Below, in pieces: positions 61,291 through 64,000 of a DNA stretch of 64,000 nucleotides. Each line of letters begins with the position of its first letter. Position 1 is the first letter of the stretch. The translations under genes were made by a program, and so were the position numbers. Under the pieces are notes generated by a model. The model did no database searches, was not told where the DNA came from, and worked only from the letters and a program-made list of their open reading frames with translations. Source of the DNA: Mesostigma viride (Eukaryota > Streptophyta > Mesostigmatophyceae > Mesostigmatales > Mesostigmataceae); assembly GCA_009746045.1 (NCBI GenBank), contig RPFO01000038.1, positions 82,875 to 146,874 of the forward strand, in the 5' to 3' direction.

Positions 61291-61398
61291 CTGCGACAAG
61301 TTACGATAACATACCGGCCCCGGAAAATAAAATTCAAAAAACGTTTTGAAATTTTTTTATTGTACTTGTTTATTAATACGAAGGTTTAAATTTGGCGC

Positions 61399-61422
61399 AA
61401 AGAAACGCCCCAAGGCGCAACT
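61399..61422. promoter_or_regulatory. Dyad element after the stop of the 61.4-61.7 kb gene
   Basis: Reads GAAACGCCCCAAGGCGCAAC, with a CGCC/GGCG stem. It lies about 35 bp past the stop codon of the minus-strand gene. Confidence 0.6.
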
Positions 61423-61454
61423 TGTCGAACAGCAATATGGCGATAAAACATTAT

Positions 61455-61700
61455 CTATTCAATGTGCGATTGATGTGCTGAAACCTTCCAGACTTTGACA
61501 CTGTCCGGTATCACCGGACTCGGACGAGGAGTCGAGTCGGAAGCGAGCCAGTAATCCTCGACTATTTTTTTGATGTACAATGGAAGACTCCTTCCATTAT
61601 GTCGAAGTGTGTCGGTCCTTTGCCTTTTGGCCAAACTCTCCTTAACCTCCACCATTTCCTGCGCGTAGGAGGAAAATGATACGTTATAAACATTAAACAT
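61455..61700 (-). CDS. Unrecognised small protein
   Basis: An 81-codon frame ends KVSAHQSHIE. The first 15 codons lie in AT-rich spacer and cross CCTCCTACGCGCAG, a good acceptor. The true coding part may therefore be an exon starting EMVEVKESLAKRQRTD, or start at the Met in EMVEV. Basic and proline-containing. No family recognised. Confidence 0.4.
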   Translation of the reverse strand: MFNVYNVSFSSYAQEMVEVKESLAKRQRTDTLRHNGRSLPLYIKKIVEDYWLASDSTPRPSPVIPDSVKVWKVSAHQSHIE

Positions 61701-61756
61701 TAAACATTAAATATAACATCATATAAACAAGTTATTACTCTACATTTCAAGTTTTT

Positions 61757-62512
61757 CTAAGAGGCAGAGCCGTCGTGGAAGTTGAAGGAGAAGTCGACAT
61801 CAGACCCCATAGTTTTATCCAGTATCGTCGTCACGTTAACCCCCCACTTCACCCCTGCCAGCACCTCCCTCGCTTGCCTCAGACGTTCGCATCTATCCTT
61901 ATGCCTACTCCAGTCCGCACGCTGGCACTCCTCACTGCAATATCTGGCATCCCTACATCCTCTACACCACTTGATATGAGGTCCTGTTTCGCACCCACAC
62001 CCCTCCTTGGAGCACTTTCGCGTACTACGCATGCGATCCCCATCCCTCACGATCGGGTCAGAGAGCAAGAAAAAGTTCATGTTGAGGGGTACTGCCCCTA
62101 CACATGCATCAGCCCTCACGCGCAGAGAATGCGTAACATTCGGGTAAAATGCGCGCCCGTAGGTGCACCCAAGCTGAGCCCCTTCCTCTTCCCCCAACTC
62201 TATCTTTGGCCCCTTTGTAATGAACGACACCAAAAGGCGGAACTCCGTCCTTGGGTCTATGGGCACTCTTAGATCCATCTGTGGTCTGAAAAAACCCTCT
62301 TGAATACAGAAGTTCATATCAGCTAGCTGGGCGTACATAATTCTCTCCATTTGGCTGAACGAATCAAACGCCAATAAAACGGCCAAGTGGCGGCCTGTCC
62401 TCTCCTGCGCGACTCGAACTTCCTCGAATATGACACGCGACAGAAAGCGAACTTGTTTGAAAACGTTTTGAAGGACGCTTCCGTAGACTTCATTCACGAT
62501 CTCGGACTCCAT
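61757..62512 (-). CDS. MYND-type zinc-finger protein, about 251 residues
   Basis: The start is taken at ATG 62512 (MESEIVNEVY); an in-frame ATG lies 24 bp upstream in AT-rich spacer. The N-terminal two thirds (VFKQVRFLSRVIFEEV, LAVLLAFDSFSQMERIMYAQ, TEFRLLVSFITKGP) are not recognised. The C-terminal part contains CSKEGCGCETGPHIKWCRGC, then YCSEECQRADWSRHKDRC, the MYND pattern C-x2-4-C...C-x2-C...YCS-x2-CQ-x2-DW-x2-H-x3-C. By family MYND fingers bind proline-rich partners and occur in many regulators. No SET or other catalytic domain is visible. It sits in the same-strand cluster between two small genes. Confidence 0.7.
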   Translation of the reverse strand: MESEIVNEVYGSVLQNVFKQVRFLSRVIFEEVRVAQERTGRHLAVLLAFDSFSQMERIMYAQLADMNFCIQEGFFRPQMDLRVPIDPRTEFRLLVSFITKGPKIELGEEEGAQLGCTYGRAFYPNVTHSLRVRADACVGAVPLNMNFFLLSDPIVRDGDRMRSTRKCSKEGCGCETGPHIKWCRGCRDARYCSEECQRADWSRHKDRCERLRQAREVLAGVKWGVNVTTILDKTMGSDVDFSFNFHDGSAS

Positions 62513-62580
62513 CTTTTTCAGGGAAAAAACGAACAAAAAAATTCATAAACATTAATTTATTATTTTATAATAACAAGTTA

Positions 62581-62820
62581 CTATTCCTCGGAATAGTTTT
62601 TTTTTATCCATTCCACAAACGCGTTTGTCACAAACACCTTCCATGCTTTCTCAAGAACTTGTCCCCCTGATGTTTTTGAGTATTCAAACTCGTCATCCGA
62701 AGAAACCAACTCCGGCACATCCTCCGAGAGGGTCTCTAAATTGTCATCGGCTTTCCTTTTGCGCTTGTGGTTTCCGAAGCATTTTTTTTGTTCTTCTTCT
62801 GACATTTGTTCTGCAACCAT
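62581..62820 (-). CDS. Unrecognised small acidic/basic protein, 79 residues
   Basis: Starts MVAEQMSEEEQKKCF and contains a basic HKRKRKADD stretch that could be a nuclear signal, an acidic middle and WKVFVTNAFVEWIKKNY near the end. It is the first gene of the minus-strand cluster, with the dyad array upstream. TGGTTGCAG lies 5 bp before the ATG. Confidence 0.45.
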   Translation of the reverse strand: MVAEQMSEEEQKKCFGNHKRKRKADDNLETLSEDVPELVSSDDEFEYSKTSGGQVLEKAWKVFVTNAFVEWIKKNYSEE

Positions 62821-62925
62821 GGAGTCATTTCGAGGGGGGTGTGGTTTAACGGGTGCAGATTTAAAGTAATTTGTTTTAGGTGAACGATGGTAAAAACTTC
62901 ATTAGATATTTTAAACGAACGAGAA

Positions 62926-63345
62926 GCAACAGAAACGACGGCGGGCGTAACTATCATGGGAAACTTTGATATCACAAGATCACAATGGACACGAACGCGC
63001 TGCAACTTTCACGACATATTCTTCGACATCGAAAATAAAAAAGAAACGACGGCGGGCGTAACTATCATGAAACATTGATCTTACAAGAAGCTGACGGGGA
63101 TGCAACTTTCACGACAAACACTTCGACATCGAAGATGCAAAAGAAACGACGGCGGGCGTAACTATCATGGAAAGATTGAGCTTACAAGATGACAAGTTAA
63201 CTGACGGGGGTGCATCTTTCCCGAGATATATTTCGACATCGAAAAGGCAAAAGAAACGACGGCGGGCGTAACTAGCACAACCAATGTTGGTCATGTGCTC
63301 TTCCAGTAAGACAAGAAACGACGGCGGGCGTAACTATCACACGGT
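62926..63345. repeat. Tandem array of five dyad elements, about 60-110 bp apart
   Basis: GAAACGACGGCGGGCGTAAC occurs at about 62,932, 63,043, 63,143, 63,253 and 63,315, followed each time by TATCA or TAGCA. Between copies are weaker repeats: GCAACTTTCACGACA and the palindromic TTCGACATCGAA. The array lies immediately upstream of the cluster's first gene. Confidence 0.9.
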
Positions 63346-63384
63346 CCAGGAAGAGTGACGTTGGCAGAATTATGGTGTTTGTAA

Positions 63385-64000
<616 letters not shown>

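Noticed and set aside
60100-61320. Introns of 19-24 nt (GTATGT...CAG) before two start codons, as in algae with tiny introns
   Set aside because: Not accepted as features: the other introns in the cluster are over 100 bp and no transcript data are available. Kept only as one reading of the CAG|ATG finding.
62926-63345. Possible CRISPR-like array (short repeat with spacers)
   Set aside because: Spacing is irregular (about 60-110 bp), the spacers are themselves partly repetitive, the setting is eukaryotic and there are no cas genes.

Overview
The window is nuclear DNA of an intron-rich eukaryote. The evidence is GT...AG introns whose flanking exons join in consistent phase, eukaryote-only families (TRAPPC12, ICln, a PRELI domain, an ABCB half-transporter), long introns packed with micro- and minisatellites, and remains of LINE-type and Penelope-like retrotransposons. 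The mix would suit a unicellular alga, perhaps of the green lineage, but no marker gene settles this. I see no rRNA, tRNA or CRISPR array.

Left and middle (1-46.1 kb) hold five ordinary genes. An ABCB-type half-transporter on the minus strand (from 9,422, running off the left edge) faces a TRAPPC12-like tetratricopeptide gene (10,900-14,591, +). After a retroelement graveyard (14.6-19.2 kb) comes a stand-alone PRELI-domain lipid-transfer gene (19,219 to about 24.05 kb, +). A second graveyard (24.3-27.1 kb) leads to an intronless ICln gene (27,184-28,053, -). An 18-exon gene (28,799-46,076, +) encodes a predicted type II membrane protein of 882 residues with an acidic stalk and six Ig-like adhesion modules. 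Exon phases agree across that whole model.

The 46.1-52.2 kb stretch is mobile DNA: trinucleotide repeats, a LINE reverse-transcriptase C-terminus, two copies of a 235-bp interspersed repeat flanking a 1.75-kb element with perfect 23-bp terminal inverted repeats, and a LINE ORF1.

The right end (52.2-62.8 kb) is different. It is compact, every gene is on the minus strand, introns are short (about 120-450 bp), spacers are AT-rich, and the proteins are mostly unrecognised: a 1,383-residue protein from six exons, a two-exon 378-residue protein, two related C-x4-C zinc proteins, a MYND zinc-finger protein and two small proteins. A 20-22 bp GC-rich dyad element (core ACG-N8-CGY within GAAACG...CGCAACT) recurs at least 17 times, in introns, just after stop codons, and as a tandem array beside the cluster at 62.9-63.3 kb. 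Four of these genes have a splice-acceptor-like CAG directly before the ATG. This cluster is the best candidate for something undescribed: a large mobile or viral-like insertion, or a lineage-specific gene array. The window ends in about 600 bp of pure GA repeat.

Several coding regions break at homopolymers (G7, G7, C9, T8), so assembly error has to be excluded before any frameshift is given biological meaning.
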